Source of the DNA: Azonexus sp. R2A61 | GTDB lineage: Bacteria; Pseudomonadota; Gammaproteobacteria; Burkholderiales; Rhodocyclaceae | Direction of reading: 5' to 3' | NCBI RefSeq assembly: GCF_021401135.1 | Contig: NZ_JACBFO010000003.1 | Coordinates: 310,001 to 374,000 of the forward strand | Length of the DNA: 64,000 bases | Shown: positions 1 to 8,515 of the stretch, one piece after another | How positions within the stretch are numbered: position 1 is the first letter of the stretch | Layout: each line of letters starts with the position of its first letter | The notes under the pieces: model-generated | Database searches by the model: none | Seen by the model: the letters and a program-made list of their open reading frames with translations, nothing else | What the model was told of the DNA's origin: nothing | Made by a program: the position numbers and the translations under genes

Positions 1-1
1 C

Positions 2-232
2 GTGCGCTATGTGGACAACAAGGGCGAGCCGACCGAGGTCTATCCATACAACCCGAACGGTTCGCCGGGCGGCCTGACCGCCGTAACCACGGCTGATGGC
101 CGGTTCACGATCATGATGCCGCACCCGGAGCGCGTCTTCCGTACCGTGCAGATGTCCTGGCACCCAGAAAACTGGGGCGAGGATTCGCCGTGGATGCGGA
201 TGTTCCGCAACGCCCGCCGTTGGGTGGGTTGA
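2..232 (+). CDS. purL: Phosphoribosylformylglycinamidine synthase, C-terminal end (partial)
   Basis: This is the last 76 codons of PurL, cut by the left window edge. PurL makes formylglycinamidine ribonucleotide from FGAR, ATP and glutamine in purine synthesis. The fragment belongs to the glutamine amidotransferase domain: it has the MPHPERVFR segment carrying the catalytic His of the triad, followed by the usual [20 protein letters not shown] ending. The stop is at 230-232. It has no functional link with the catabolic genes that follow and marks the left border of the aromatic region. Confidence 0.93.
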   Translation: MRYVDNKGEPTEVYPYNPNGSPGGLTAVTTADGRFTIMMPHPERVFRTVQMSWHPENWGEDSPWMRMFRNARRWVG

Positions 233-264
233 TATCGATATTTAAAATAATCTCGATATTTTTA
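220..264 (+). promoter_or_regulatory. Candidate promoter with AATCTCGA operator-like motif
   Basis: The AT-rich gap after purL holds a possible -35 TTGGGT (220-225), a 17-bp spacer and -10 TAAAAT (243-248). It is followed at once by AATCTCGATATTTTTA (249-264), which recurs exactly, inverted, at 24870-24885 before the envelope cassette. The position just after the -10 would suit a repressor site. The promoter call is an inference; the repeated 16-mer is seen directly. Confidence 0.5.
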
Positions 265-290
265 CATGGCCCGGTTATCATCGGGCCATG
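265..290 (+). other. Hairpin that includes the start codon of the ABM-domain gene
   Basis: CATGGCCCG (265-273) and CGGGCCATG (282-290) form a perfect 9-bp stem with an 8-nt loop. The downstream ATG (288-290) lies in the 3' arm. It could block translation initiation, act as a protein-binding dyad, or serve as a weak transcription stop for purL; no T-run follows. Confidence 0.6.
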
Positions 291-827
291 TCCGCTACCA
301 ACGTATTCCGTGTCGTCCGCCGCCGGGCCAGGCCCGGTTGTGCGCCTGCCTACGAAGCCCTGGTCCGGGCGATGTTCGACGATGCAAGACGCTTCCCGGG
401 CTATCTTTCAGCCGAATTGATCCCGCCATTGTCCCCGGAGGGGGAATACCAGATCGTCCAGCGGTTTGCGACGGCTGGCGATCTGGCGCGCTGGAACGAT
501 TCGCCGGTGCGTGCCGAATGGATGGAAAAACTCCATGCCGTGGCCGAAGGTGAACCGGAATATCGTCTGCTCCACGGCCTGGAAGCCTGGTTCGCCCCCG
601 CCGAATTGCCGGCCGCCAGGCTGCCGCCGCGCTGGAAAATGGTCGTCGTCAGCTGGCTCGGCATCTTTCCGCTGGTCGCGCTGTTGCTCAGCTTGCTGGC
701 GCCCTTGCTGCAGGATCTTCCCTTTTTGCCGCGTGTCGGGGTGTTGACCGCGCTGGTCGCGATCCTGATGAGCTATGTCGTGATGCCCAGGCTGACACGC
801 TGGCTGGGCTGGTGGATCCGGCGCTAG
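288..827 (+). CDS. ABM-domain (antibiotic biosynthesis monooxygenase-like) membrane protein
   Basis: A 179-aa protein. Residues about 5-105 resemble the dimeric alpha/beta-barrel ABM fold (FRVVRRRARPG start, central aromatic and His residues). The C-terminal 60 residues contain two hydrophobic segments (around VVVSWLGIFPLVALLL and VGVLTALVAILMSYVV), so the protein is probably anchored in the inner membrane. Fusions of an ABM domain with two membrane helices are a known architecture with unclear function. The ATG at 288 lies inside a hairpin and has only a weak Shine-Dalgarno sequence. The upstream region shares a motif with the phenol-degradation promoters, so a role in aromatic metabolism or its oxidative stress is possible but unproven. 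Confidence 0.75.
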   Translation: MSATNVFRVVRRRARPGCAPAYEALVRAMFDDARRFPGYLSAELIPPLSPEGEYQIVQRFATAGDLARWNDSPVRAEWMEKLHAVAEGEPEYRLLHGLEAWFAPAELPAARLPPRWKMVVVSWLGIFPLVALLLSLLAPLLQDLPFLPRVGVLTALVAILMSYVVMPRLTRWLGWWIRR

Positions 828-880
828 GAGCGGATTCACCAGCATTTGCTTCGGTTGCCGTCGATATTGTCGGGATCGCT

Positions 881-1315
881 TCAGCGTTCTTCCTGGCGGG
901 CTGCCAGTTCTGCCGCCCGGCGGATGCTGGCCGGCACGCCGCCAATGCCCCAGCGGTCTGGGTGGGCATGGGCGATGTAGACGCGGATGCGCTCCGGGGC
1001 GACGTCGAGCAGGCGGGCGGTGATGGCGGTCAGTTCGGCGATCACCCGGTGCAGTTGCTCGGTCGTCCGGCCTTCCATCAGGACCATGCGGATGAAGGGC
1101 ATCTCGGCGTCGTGGCGGGGTGTTTGTGCCAGTACCTCGTCGGCCGGCTGGCCGTTGATGCCCCACAGTTCGGGGTCGATTTCAGTGACCCAGACTTCCA
1201 GGCGGTCCTTCGGGGCGGCGAGGATTTCCGACAATGCGTTGGAGGTTTCGCGGATCCATTGCTTGAGGTTTTCGCGCGGATGGCCGGCGAGGGCGTGCAG
1301 GTTGGCGACGGGCAT
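881..1315 (-). CDS. Tandem (fused) 4-oxalocrotonate tautomerase-like protein
   Basis: A 144-aa protein made of two tautomerase-fold units. Unit 1 begins with Met-Pro (Pro2 would be the catalytic N-terminal proline after Met removal) and ends near WGINGQP (51-57). Unit 2 begins at internal Met72-Pro73 (PFIRMVLMEGRT) and ends at RWGIGG (121-126). The 4-oxalocrotonate tautomerase family normally has one unit of about 62 residues. Only the first proline can become N-terminal, so unit 2 is probably structural, as in other fused tautomerase superfamily members. It is the last gene of the minus-strand meta cluster, 16 bp after the SDR gene. Its likely role is isomerising 2-hydroxymuconate-type enols. 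A single-unit copy (dmpI) occurs at 24539. Confidence 0.8.
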   Translation of the reverse strand: MPVANLHALAGHPRENLKQWIRETSNALSEILAAPKDRLEVWVTEIDPELWGINGQPADEVLAQTPRHDAEMPFIRMVLMEGRTTEQLHRVIAELTAITARLLDVAPERIRVYIAHAHPDRWGIGGVPASIRRAAELAARQEER

Positions 1316-1331
1316 GTTTTTTCTCCGTTTT

Positions 1332-2096
1332 TCAAGGTAGACCGCGCCGACGGCCGGCGTCGAGCATCAGGCTGGAGCCGGTCATCGCCTCGGCTTCCGA
1401 GGCGAGCAGCAGGCTGACTGCCCAGGCGATCTGGGCCGGCGTGCTGAGGATGCCGAGCGAGGATTCGGCACGCATTTCGTCGAGCACCTCGTCGGTGCTG
1501 CAGTTGCGCTGTTCGGCGCGGGTGGCGGCGACCCGGCGCAGGCGTTCGGTGTCGGCCGGGCCGGGGACGATGGTGTGGGCGGTGATGCCGCGCGGGCCGT
1601 AGGCCAGGCTGAGCTGGCGTACGACGTTGAGGATGGCGGCGTTGGCGACCCCGGCGGCGGCCGCGTAGGCGGTTGGTTCCAGCCCGTAGTGGCCGCCGAT
1701 GGCGACGATGCGCGAACCGGTTGCCAGCTGCGGATCGGCTGCCCGCACCAGGCGCAAAAGTCCGCCGACCTTGATGTTGACCGCATCGACCATCGATTCG
1801 GTCGGCGCCGTCAGGATGCCGCCGGCCACCGCGACGCCCGGGCCATGCACGACCATGCGCACCGGCCTGTCGATGGCGGCGGCGATGGCGGCGATCGCCG
1901 AATCGTTGCCGATGTCGGCGGCACAGGCACGCACGCCTGGGTATTGCGCGGTCAGCGCCTGCAGGCTGGCGGCTGAGCGGGCGACGGCAATGACGCCGAG
2001 GCCGGCGTCGAGCAGGCGTTGGGTGATCGCCGTGCCAAAGGCGCCGGTGGCGCCGACCAGGATGGCGCAGGCTGCGCGTTCGGCGTAGGGCGTCAT
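1332..2096 (-). CDS. SDR-fold protein lacking the catalytic Ser and Lys
   Basis: A 254-aa short-chain dehydrogenase/reductase homologue. The nucleotide loop GATGAFG (15-21) is intact, so NAD(P) binding is plausible. The active site is altered: Tyr144 is present (TAYAAAAGV), but the Lys expected four residues later is Ala148, and the catalytic Ser region reads AIGGHYG with Gly instead. The substrate and even catalysis are therefore uncertain. Start ATG 2096 overlaps the stop of the aldolase gene by 4 bp (ATGA), so translation is probably coupled. The meta cluster at 16449-24730 also contains an SDR (20955-21749), but that one has an intact YGMSK motif. Confidence 0.8.
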   Translation of the reverse strand: MTPYAERAACAILVGATGAFGTAITQRLLDAGLGVIAVARSAASLQALTAQYPGVRACAADIGNDSAIAAIAAAIDRPVRMVVHGPGVAVAGGILTAPTESMVDAVNIKVGGLLRLVRAADPQLATGSRIVAIGGHYGLEPTAYAAAAGVANAAILNVVRQLSLAYGPRGITAHTIVPGPADTERLRRVAATRAEQRNCSTDEVLDEMRAESSLGILSTPAQIAWAVSLLLASEAEAMTGSSLMLDAGRRRGLP

Positions 2097-3157
2097 GGCG
2101 CGACTCCCGCTGCCGCGTCCTGGAGCAGGCCGCGTTCCTTGGCCATGGTCATCGCGGTGTCGACGATCATGTCTTCCTGGCCGCCGATCATCTTCTTGCG
2201 GCCGAGTTCGACCAGGATGTCGCGGGCCGGGATGCCGAAGCGTTCGGCAGCGCGGTTGGCGTGCAGCAGGAAGGTCGAATAGACGCCGGCGAAACCCAGC
2301 GTCAGCGACGAACGGTCGACGCGAACGATGTGGTCCATCAGCGGGAAGATCAGGTCCTCGGCCATGTCCATCAGCTTGAACAGGTCGCAGCCGGTGTCGA
2401 TGCCCATCCGCTCGCAGACGGCGACGAAGGCTTCGAGCGGCGTATTGCCGGCGCCGGCGCCCAGCCCGCCGACCGAAGCGTCGATACGGCTGGCGCCGGC
2501 CTCGATGGCGGCGATCGAGTTGGCAATGCCTATGCCCATGTTGTGGTGGCCGTGAAAGCCGATCCCGGTTTCCGGTTTGAGCACGGCACGCAGCGCCGAG
2601 ACGCGGGCCTTGACGTCGGCCGGCAGCATGTAGCCGGCGGAGTCGGTGATGTACACCGTCTGCGCGCCGTAGGACTCCATCAGCTTGCCCTGCTGCGCCA
2701 GGCCTTCCGGCGTGTTCAGGTGGGCCATCATCAGGAAGCCGGTACTGTCCATGCCCAGCTTGCGGGCGTAGGCGATGTGCTGCGGCGAGGTGTCGGCCTC
2801 GGTGCAATGGGTGGCGACGTGTACGCTGCGCGCGCCGCAGTCGTAGGCCGATTGCAGTTCGCGCATGGTGCCCAGCCCGGGCAGCAGCAGGACCGAGACC
2901 TTGGTGCGCTTGACCGCGCTGCACACGGCGCTCAGGTATTCCTCGTTGCTGTGCGGCGCGAAGCCGTGCTGCAGCGAATTGCCGCCCAGGCCGGCGCCGT
3001 GCGTGACCTGGATGTAGGGCACGCCGGCATCGTCGAGCGCGCTGGCGATCCTGATCATCTGCTCGACCGACATCTGTTCGCGCTTGGCGTGCATGCCGTC
3101 GCGCAGGCACATGTCGTGGACGATGACCTTGCGGCCTTTCAGATCAACTTCACTCAT
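2093..3157 (-). CDS. dmpG: 4-hydroxy-2-oxovalerate aldolase (cluster 1)
   Basis: A 354-aa DmpG/BphI/MhpE-family aldolase, slightly longer than the usual 340. It splits 4-hydroxy-2-oxovalerate into pyruvate and acetaldehyde and works as a channelling complex with acetaldehyde dehydrogenase, whose gene precedes it with a 4-bp ATGA overlap. Visible features are the N-terminal metal/catalytic segment [13 protein letters not shown], the HGHHNMGIG metal-ligand motif, and the [15 protein letters not shown] stretch. It is paralogous to the gene at 22704-23735, which has the same motifs. It belongs to the minus-strand operon running from 7444 to 881. Confidence 0.93.
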   Translation of the reverse strand: MSEVDLKGRKVIVHDMCLRDGMHAKREQMSVEQMIRIASALDDAGVPYIQVTHGAGLGGNSLQHGFAPHSNEEYLSAVCSAVKRTKVSVLLLPGLGTMRELQSAYDCGARSVHVATHCTEADTSPQHIAYARKLGMDSTGFLMMAHLNTPEGLAQQGKLMESYGAQTVYITDSAGYMLPADVKARVSALRAVLKPETGIGFHGHHNMGIGIANSIAAIEAGASRIDASVGGLGAGAGNTPLEAFVAVCERMGIDTGCDLFKLMDMAEDLIFPLMDHIVRVDRSSLTLGFAGVYSTFLLHANRAAERFGIPARDILVELGRKKMIGGQEDMIVDTAMTMAKERGLLQDAAAGVAP

Positions 3158-4071
3158 GCTGCCACCTCCACGGGCTTGAGCGGGATGCTGCCGGCCAGGA
3201 TTTCCTCGGCGAACATTTCAGCGGTGCGCGTGGCGGCCGCGGTCATGATGTCGAGATTGCCGGCGTACTTGGGCAGGTAGTCGCCGAGGCCGGCGACTTC
3301 CATGAACACGGTGACGCGCTTGCCGTCGAACAGCGGCCCATTGACCAGGCGGTAGCCGGGCACGTATTTCTGCACTTCCTTGATCATCGCCAGCACCGAT
3401 TCGGTGACGCGCGCTTCGTCCGGCGTGTCGTCGGTCAGGCAGGAAATGGTGTTGCGCATCAGCATCGGCGGTTCGGCCGGGTTGATGATGGCCAGCGCCT
3501 TGCCCTTGCGGGCGCCGCCGACGACCTCGATGGCGTTCGACGTGGTGTAGGTGAATTCGTCGAGATTGGCGCGGGTGCCGGGGCCGATCGACTTCGACGC
3601 CAGGCTGGCGACGATCTCGCCGTAGGCCACCGGCTGGATGCGCGACACGGCATGGACGATGGGAATCGTCGCCTGACCGGCGCAGGAGATCATATTGACG
3701 TTCATCTCGACCTTTTTTGCGTGTTCGCGCAAGTTGACCGGAGGAACGCACAAGGGGCCGATGGCGGCCGGCGTCAGGTCGATCACCATCACGCCGAGTT
3801 CGTTCAACTTGCGCGAGTTCTCGGCGTGGACGTAGGCCGAAGTGGCGTCGAAGGCGATCTGGATGTTGTCTTCCAGCACGTAGGGGAGCAGGCCGTCGAC
3901 ACCGGCAGCAGTGGTCTTCAGGCCCATCGCGCGGGCGCGGGCGAGGCCTTCGGATTCGGGGTCGATGCCGACCATCCACACCGGTTCGAGCACCGGGCTG
4001 CGCTGGATCTTGTAGATCAGGTCGGTGCCGATGTTGCCGGAACCGATCAGCGCACAGCGTATTTTTTTCAT
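3154..4071 (-). CDS. dmpF: Acetaldehyde dehydrogenase, acylating (cluster 1)
   Basis: A 305-aa enzyme converting acetaldehyde, NAD and CoA to acetyl-CoA, the last step of the meta pathway. It has the N-terminal GSGNIGTDL Rossmann loop, the catalytic Cys in [11 protein letters not shown] and the C-terminal [21 protein letters not shown] stretch typical of DmpF/BphJ. The open frame runs further upstream to 4479, but the family start [10 protein letters not shown] is at ATG 4071. It overlaps the aldolase start by 4 bp and lies 16 bp after the semialdehyde dehydrogenase gene. The cluster 2 paralogue is at 21773-22687. Confidence 0.93.
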   Translation of the reverse strand: MKKIRCALIGSGNIGTDLIYKIQRSPVLEPVWMVGIDPESEGLARARAMGLKTTAAGVDGLLPYVLEDNIQIAFDATSAYVHAENSRKLNELGVMVIDLTPAAIGPLCVPPVNLREHAKKVEMNVNMISCAGQATIPIVHAVSRIQPVAYGEIVASLASKSIGPGTRANLDEFTYTTSNAIEVVGGARKGKALAIINPAEPPMLMRNTISCLTDDTPDEARVTESVLAMIKEVQKYVPGYRLVNGPLFDGKRVTVFMEVAGLGDYLPKYAGNLDIMTAAATRTAEMFAEEILAGSIPLKPVEVAA

Positions 4072-4087
4072 GTAAACCTCGTTGGGA

Positions 4088-5557
4088 TCAGAGCTTGATG
4101 CAGACGTTGCGGGTCTCGGTGTAGAACTCCAGCGAATGGACGCCGCCCTCGCGGCCGATGCCCGATTGCTTGGAACCGCCGAAGGGCGTGCGCAGATCGC
4201 GCAGGAACCAGCTGTTGACCCAGGTGACGCCGACCTCGACGCGCTCGGCGACGCGGTGGGCGCGCGACAGGTTGTCGGTCCAGATCGTCGTCGCCAGACC
4301 GTAGTCGTTGGCGTTGGCCAGGTCGATGACCTCGTCTTCGCTGTCGAATGGGCGGATGTGGCAGCACGGGCCGAAAATCTCTTCGCGGACGACCGCCGCG
4401 GTTTCCGGCAGGCCGGTCCAGATGGTCGGCTGCACCCAGCTGCCGCCGGCCAGTTCGGCCGGCATGTCGGGTACGCCACCGCCGGTGACCAGTGTGGCGC
4501 CTTCGTCGATGGCTTTCCGGTAATAGGAGAGCACCTTGTCGCGATGCTCCTGGCTGATCAGCGGGCCGTAGGTGCTGGCGTGGTCTTCCGGGCGGCCGTA
4601 GCGGACGGCTTCAGCACGGGTTTTCAACGCGGCGACGAAGCGTTCGAAGATCGGCCGTTCGACATAGACGCGTTCGGTGCCCAGGCAGACCTGGCCGGTG
4701 TTGAGGAAAACCGAGCGGAAAATGCCGTCGACCGCAGCATCGAAATGGCAGTCGGCGAAGACGATGCCGGCATTCTTGCCGCCCAGTTCGAAGGACACGT
4801 CGCGCATGCCTTCGGCGGCGGCTTTCATGATCGCCGTGCCGGTGCGCGTTTCGCCGGTGAAGGTGATGGCATCGACGCCCGGGTGACGGGTCAGGAATTC
4901 ACCGGCGGCGTTGGGACCGAAGCCGTTGACCACGTTATAGACACCCTTGGGAATCCCGACCGTATTCATCACCTCGCCGAGCAAGGTTGCGGTCAACGGC
5001 GTTTCTTCGGAAGGTTTGACGACCACGGCGTTGCCGCAGGCGAGCGCCGGCCCGACCTTCCAGGTCATCAGCAGGAAGGGCGCATTCCACGGCGAGATGA
5101 CGCCGATCACGCCTTTGGGATTGCGGATGGCGTAGTTCAGCGCGCCGCGCCCGTCGGGCGTCGCCATGCGGAAGGATTCGGCGGCAACGTTCTTGACGAC
5201 GTCGGCGAAGATCTTGAAATTGGCAGCGCCGCGCGGGATGAAAACCTGTTCGATGACGTGCGCCGGTTGTCCGGTATCGGCCATCTCGGCGGCGACGAAG
5301 TCGTCGAAGCGGCGGGTGATTTCGTCGGCGACACCGTACAGCAGGTCGACGCGTCGCTCGATGCTCAGCTTGCCCCATTCTCCTCGCATGGCGCTGCGGG
5401 CAGCCGCGACGGCTGCGGCGATATCGGCCCGGCCGGCTTCGGCGATTTTTGCCAGCGGCCGGCCGTCGACCGGGGAATACTTCGTGAAATGGGAGGCATC
5501 GGCAGCGGCGGTGAATTCGCCATCGATGAAATGAAGGATGTGTCTGCTCTGATCCAT
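4088..5557 (-). CDS. dmpC: 2-hydroxymuconic semialdehyde dehydrogenase (cluster 1)
   Basis: A 489-aa aldehyde dehydrogenase superfamily protein that would oxidise 2-hydroxymuconic semialdehyde to 2-hydroxymuconate with NAD. Motifs in order: [13 protein letters not shown] (cofactor region), [15 protein letters not shown], the general base in [11 protein letters not shown], and the nucleophilic Cys in [10 protein letters not shown]. The ending [20 protein letters not shown] matches DmpC/XylG. The paralogue at 17839-19293 shares the same core and ending. The gene sits between the catechol dioxygenase and acetaldehyde dehydrogenase genes in the minus-strand operon. Confidence 0.93.
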   Translation of the reverse strand: MDQSRHILHFIDGEFTAAADASHFTKYSPVDGRPLAKIAEAGRADIAAAVAAARSAMRGEWGKLSIERRVDLLYGVADEITRRFDDFVAAEMADTGQPAHVIEQVFIPRGAANFKIFADVVKNVAAESFRMATPDGRGALNYAIRNPKGVIGVISPWNAPFLLMTWKVGPALACGNAVVVKPSEETPLTATLLGEVMNTVGIPKGVYNVVNGFGPNAAGEFLTRHPGVDAITFTGETRTGTAIMKAAAEGMRDVSFELGGKNAGIVFADCHFDAAVDGIFRSVFLNTGQVCLGTERVYVERPIFERFVAALKTRAEAVRYGRPEDHASTYGPLISQEHRDKVLSYYRKAIDEGATLVTGGGVPDMPAELAGGSWVQPTIWTGLPETAAVVREEIFGPCCHIRPFDSEDEVIDLANANDYGLATTIWTDNLSRAHRVAERVEVGVTWVNSWFLRDLRTPFGGSKQSGIGREGGVHSLEFYTETRNVCIKL

Positions 5558-5635
5558 GATGTGTATCGCTGGATGGGGTCGATCGGCATGCCGGCGTTCG
5601 CCGGCATGGCGCGCTGGGTCGGTGGCGGCGAGCCG

Positions 5636-6571
5636 TCAGGTCACGACGGTCAGGAAAGTCTCGTGCAGCTTGCGCTGCGGATAATCCAGGCCGCCGCCGG
5701 CGCCCAGGCCGTCGAAGGTCCAGGTCGTCGGTTCGTAGTCGGGGTAGGGCTGGTAGCCGCCCATGAAGGTCTCGAAACGGTTGCCGGACGGGTCCCAGGC
5801 GTAGATCGTGCAGCCGCGGGTGATGCCATGGCGGGTCGGGCCAATGTCGATCGGCACGTTGTTCATCGACAGGATGTCGCTGGCGCGCAGCACTTCCTCC
5901 CAGCTATCGAGCAGGAAGGACAGGTGGTGCAGTTTGCCGGGCTCCGGATGCTCGACGAAGGCGATGTCGTGTACCTTGTGCGAGCAGGACAGCCAGACGG
6001 CCGCGCTGTTTTCGTTGTCCGGTGCCAGTACGTGTTCGACCAGATAGAAGCCGAGCACTTCGGTGAACAATTTGTGGACGGCGGCGACATTGGGTCCGTA
6101 AAGCAGGCAGTGATCGAGGCGCACCGGCGCAATGCCGTTTTCCGAGGCCTTGGTCCAGGGGGCTGGATTCGGCACCTGCAAGCCGTTGCCGACCGCCTGT
6201 TTCTCGGCATAGAGCTCGATCAGGTGGCCCGACGGCGTTTCGAAGCGGACCCGCTCGCCGGTGCCGAGCATTTCACCGGCCGGGATGCGCTCGGTATTGA
6301 CGCCCCAGGCGCGCAGATCGGATTCCAGCTTGTCGAGCGTCGCCCGGTCGAGCACCTTGAAGCCGAAGAAGTCGATACCGGCGCGGTCGGCCTGGCGCAG
6401 CACGACGCTGTTGTGATCGCGCTCGTCCCAGCATTTGAGATAGACCCGACCCTGGGCGTCGCGGCCGGTTTCGACCAGCCCCATGATGTCGCGGTAGTGA
6501 TGAACTGCCTCATCCAGATCCAGCACACGGATTGCGCCGTGCCCGGGGCGCAGAACGCCTGTCATTGCCAT
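5636..6571 (-). CDS. dmpB: Catechol 2,3-dioxygenase (cluster 1)
   Basis: A 311-aa extradiol dioxygenase of the XylE/DmpB type, cleaving catechol or alkylcatechols next to the hydroxyls to 2-hydroxymuconic semialdehyde. The Fe(II) ligands expected for the family are visible: His in RLDHCLLYG, His in KLHHLSFLL and Glu in NRFETFMGG. Two vicinal-oxygen-chelate domains occupy the N and C halves. It starts MAMTGVLRPGH, exactly like its paralogue at 16449. It lies second in the minus-strand operon, after the HpcH-type aldolase. Having two copies may widen the range of substituted catechols handled (inference). Confidence 0.94.
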   Translation of the reverse strand: MAMTGVLRPGHGAIRVLDLDEAVHHYRDIMGLVETGRDAQGRVYLKCWDERDHNSVVLRQADRAGIDFFGFKVLDRATLDKLESDLRAWGVNTERIPAGEMLGTGERVRFETPSGHLIELYAEKQAVGNGLQVPNPAPWTKASENGIAPVRLDHCLLYGPNVAAVHKLFTEVLGFYLVEHVLAPDNENSAAVWLSCSHKVHDIAFVEHPEPGKLHHLSFLLDSWEEVLRASDILSMNNVPIDIGPTRHGITRGCTIYAWDPSGNRFETFMGGYQPYPDYEPTTWTFDGLGAGGGLDYPQRKLHETFLTVVT

Positions 6572-6643
6572 TGTCTTAGCTCCTTTGGTAGTGGTGGTGG
6601 GTAATGGGCCGTTCGTCGACAGCCTCTGCTTATTGCATTTCGT

Positions 6644-7444
6644 TCAATACGTGCCGGGCGCTCCGCCGGCGCCGTGGCCCGGTTTGTAGCAGTCGAGCAG
6701 CGCACCGGTAGCCGCGCTGAGCAACAGTGCATCGACGCCGACGGCGACAAAACCGGCGCCGGCAGCCAGGTAGCGTTCGTTCAGCTGCCGGTCGCTGCAC
6801 AGCACGCCACCGGCCTTGCCGGCGGCACGGGTGCGGCGCAGCCCGTCTTCGATGGCGGCGACGATCCGCGGATGGGTCGACTGGCCGAGATGTCCATAGG
6901 ACGCCGCCAGGTCGGCCGATCCGAAAAACACCCCGTCGACGCCGTCGACCGCAAGAATGCGATCCAGGCTCTCGTATCCGGCCCGGGTTTCGACTTGCAC
7001 CAGCAGACACATTTCGGCGTCGGCGCGATGCGCGTAGTCGTCGATCCGTCCCCAGCGCGACGCGCGGGCCAGCGCGCTGCCGACGCCGCGGATGCCGGCT
7101 GGCGGGTAGCGCATCGCTTCGACCAGCCCGCGGGCCTGTTCGGCCGAATCGACCATCGGAACGAGTAGCGTCTGGACGCCGGTTTCCAGCAATTGCTTGA
7201 TCAATACGTGATCGCCCTGCGGCGGCCGGACGACCGGCTGGACGGGGTAGGGGGCAATCGCCTGCAACTGGGCCAGGATGCTGCGCAGATCGTTGGGGCC
7301 GTGTTCGGCATCGATCAGCAGCCAGTCGAAGCCGGCGCCGGCGCAGATCTCGGCGCTGAAGGTTTCACCCAGGCCGAGCCACAGCCCGATCTGTCGGCAA
7401 TCGGCCTGTAGCGCTTTCTTGAACCGGTTGACGGGCATTTCCAT
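6644..7444 (-). CDS. HpcH/HpaI-family class II aldolase
   Basis: A 266-aa member of the HpcH/HpaI family, metal-dependent pyruvate aldolases acting on 4-hydroxy-2-oxo acids. Typical features: [15 protein letters not shown] near the start, [17 protein letters not shown] (metal/phosphate-loop region), [13 protein letters not shown], and [10 protein letters not shown] with the metal-binding Glu. It is the first gene of the minus-strand meta operon. Canonical dmp operons use a DmpG aldolase only, so this gene is an addition. It could process a side-branch hydroxy-oxo acid. Start 7444 is preceded by AGGTG about 8 nt upstream; a second in-frame ATG two codons on is possible. Confidence 0.87.
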   Translation of the reverse strand: MEMPVNRFKKALQADCRQIGLWLGLGETFSAEICAGAGFDWLLIDAEHGPNDLRSILAQLQAIAPYPVQPVVRPPQGDHVLIKQLLETGVQTLLVPMVDSAEQARGLVEAMRYPPAGIRGVGSALARASRWGRIDDYAHRADAEMCLLVQVETRAGYESLDRILAVDGVDGVFFGSADLAASYGHLGQSTHPRIVAAIEDGLRRTRAAGKAGGVLCSDRQLNERYLAAGAGFVAVGVDALLLSAATGALLDCYKPGHGAGGAPGTY

Positions 7445-7529
7445 GGCAATTCACCTGGCAGCGATCGTTGCGGATACCGGAAAAACGGCTTTCCGGCGGC
7501 TTGCAGGTCAATTTAAGGTGATGCGGGAA

Positions 7530-7576
7530 ATACCGTCCAATACCATTGAAATCGGCGCCTGATACGGAAAAGGTAT
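7530..7576 (-). promoter_or_regulatory. Two-part LysR-type operator of the cluster 1 operon
   Basis: Read on the minus strand, ATACCTTTTCCGTAT (7576-7562) fits the ATAC-N7-GTAT recognition half known for CatR/CbnR-like LysR proteins (T-N11-A). After 14 bp comes AATGGTATTGGACGGTAT (7547-7530). The same ATAC-N7-GTAT, the same 14-bp gap and the identical 18-mer occur at 24796-24842. The element lies 86 bp before the HpcH-type aldolase start and just after the lysR gene. TTGGAC inside the 18-mer could serve as a -35. Direct repeats GGTAT-N5-GGTAT may be the activation half-site. Confidence 0.7.
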
Positions 7577-7608
7577 GTTTTGTCGGCAAGCGCTGCGGCC
7601 GGCGGGCA

Positions 7609-8511
7609 TTACGGCCGGGCGGCCGTTTTTTCCCGGAATTCGCGGATCGTCTGCAGGAAGCCGAGAAGGAGCGGCGAATCCTCGTCGGTGCGATAGATGC
7701 AGCTCAGGTCGACCACGGCATCGGGCGCGTTCGCCAGGCGGCGGTAGGCGACGCCGGGTACGCTCAGACTGCTGGCTGCCTCGGGGACGAGGCTCAGGCC
7801 GAAGCCGGCAGCCACCAGCGCGACGCTGGTCGGCGCGTCGCCGACTTCCTGGGCGACCTTCGGTTCGAAACCCTCGCCGGCGCATAACGCCCAGACCTTG
7901 TCGATGAAGCTGGGACGGCTGCCGCCGGGAAACAGGATCAGCGGCTGGCCGGCCAGTTCCTTGAGCAGGATGGCCGGTTTTGCGGCGAGCGGGTGTTTTT
8001 CGTTGACCGCCACCATGATGCTTTCAAGCATCACCGGTTCGCTCGAAATATCCGGCAGCGGCGCCAGCATGCGGTTGAATCCGGCCATGATGCGGCGCTG
8101 GCGCAAGGCTTCGATCTGCTCATTCTTGTTCATCTGGTGCAGGGCGATCTGCACGTCGGGATGGGTGGCGCGAAAGGCATGCAGGACTTTCGGGATGACA
8201 TCGAGAATGCCCGAACCGAAAATCCCGATATCCAGCTTGCCGCGCTTGCCCTGGCCGGCTTCGCGTACCCGTTCGATCGATTGCAGCATCAGGTCGCGGA
8301 TGTTGCGCGCGTCGCGCAGGAACATTTCGCCGGCCTGGGTCAGTTCGACGCCGCGCGGCGTGCGCAGGAAAAGCTGGGTGTCGAACTCCTCTTCCAGTTG
8401 CTGGATCTGGCGGGTCAGCGGCGGCTGGGAAATGTGCAGGCGGGCGGCTGCACGGCCGATGTTCAGTTCCTCGGCGACTGCAATGAAGTATTTCAGCTGG
8501 CGGAATTCCAT
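7609..8511 (-). CDS. LysR-family transcriptional regulator, CatR/CbnR-like
   Basis: A 300-aa LysR regulator. The N-terminal winged helix-turn-helix is at about residues 1-60 (FRQLKYFIAVAEELNIGRAA, then the recognition segment around HISQPPLTRQIQQLE); the rest is the effector-binding domain with the usual LFPGGSRPSF region. The N-terminus resembles CatR/CbnR/ClcR, which bind ATAC-N7-GTAT sites. Such a site lies 33-47 bp past its stop, before the cluster 1 operon, and another at 24796. The gene starts only 4 bp after the stop of the sigma-54 activator, so the two are probably cotranscribed. The effector is unknown; a ring-cleavage intermediate is plausible. Confidence 0.9.
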   Translation of the reverse strand: MEFRQLKYFIAVAEELNIGRAAARLHISQPPLTRQIQQLEEEFDTQLFLRTPRGVELTQAGEMFLRDARNIRDLMLQSIERVREAGQGKRGKLDIGIFGSGILDVIPKVLHAFRATHPDVQIALHQMNKNEQIEALRQRRIMAGFNRMLAPLPDISSEPVMLESIMVAVNEKHPLAAKPAILLKELAGQPLILFPGGSRPSFIDKVWALCAGEGFEPKVAQEVGDAPTSVALVAAGFGLSLVPEAASSLSVPGVAYRRLANAPDAVVDLSCIYRTDEDSPLLLGFLQTIREFREKTAARP

Positions 8512-8515
8512 GCTT

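Noticed and set aside
1332..3110. Reading 1332-3110 as one 592-aa protein
   Set aside because: Only the part after ATG 2096 resembles a protein family; the upstream part is an out-of-frame reading of the dmpG-type aldolase.
4082..6604. 840-aa open frame on the plus strand opposite cluster 1
   Set aside because: It lies antisense to three well-supported enzymes; long antisense frames are usual in GC-rich codon-biased DNA, and the translation is low-complexity without domains.
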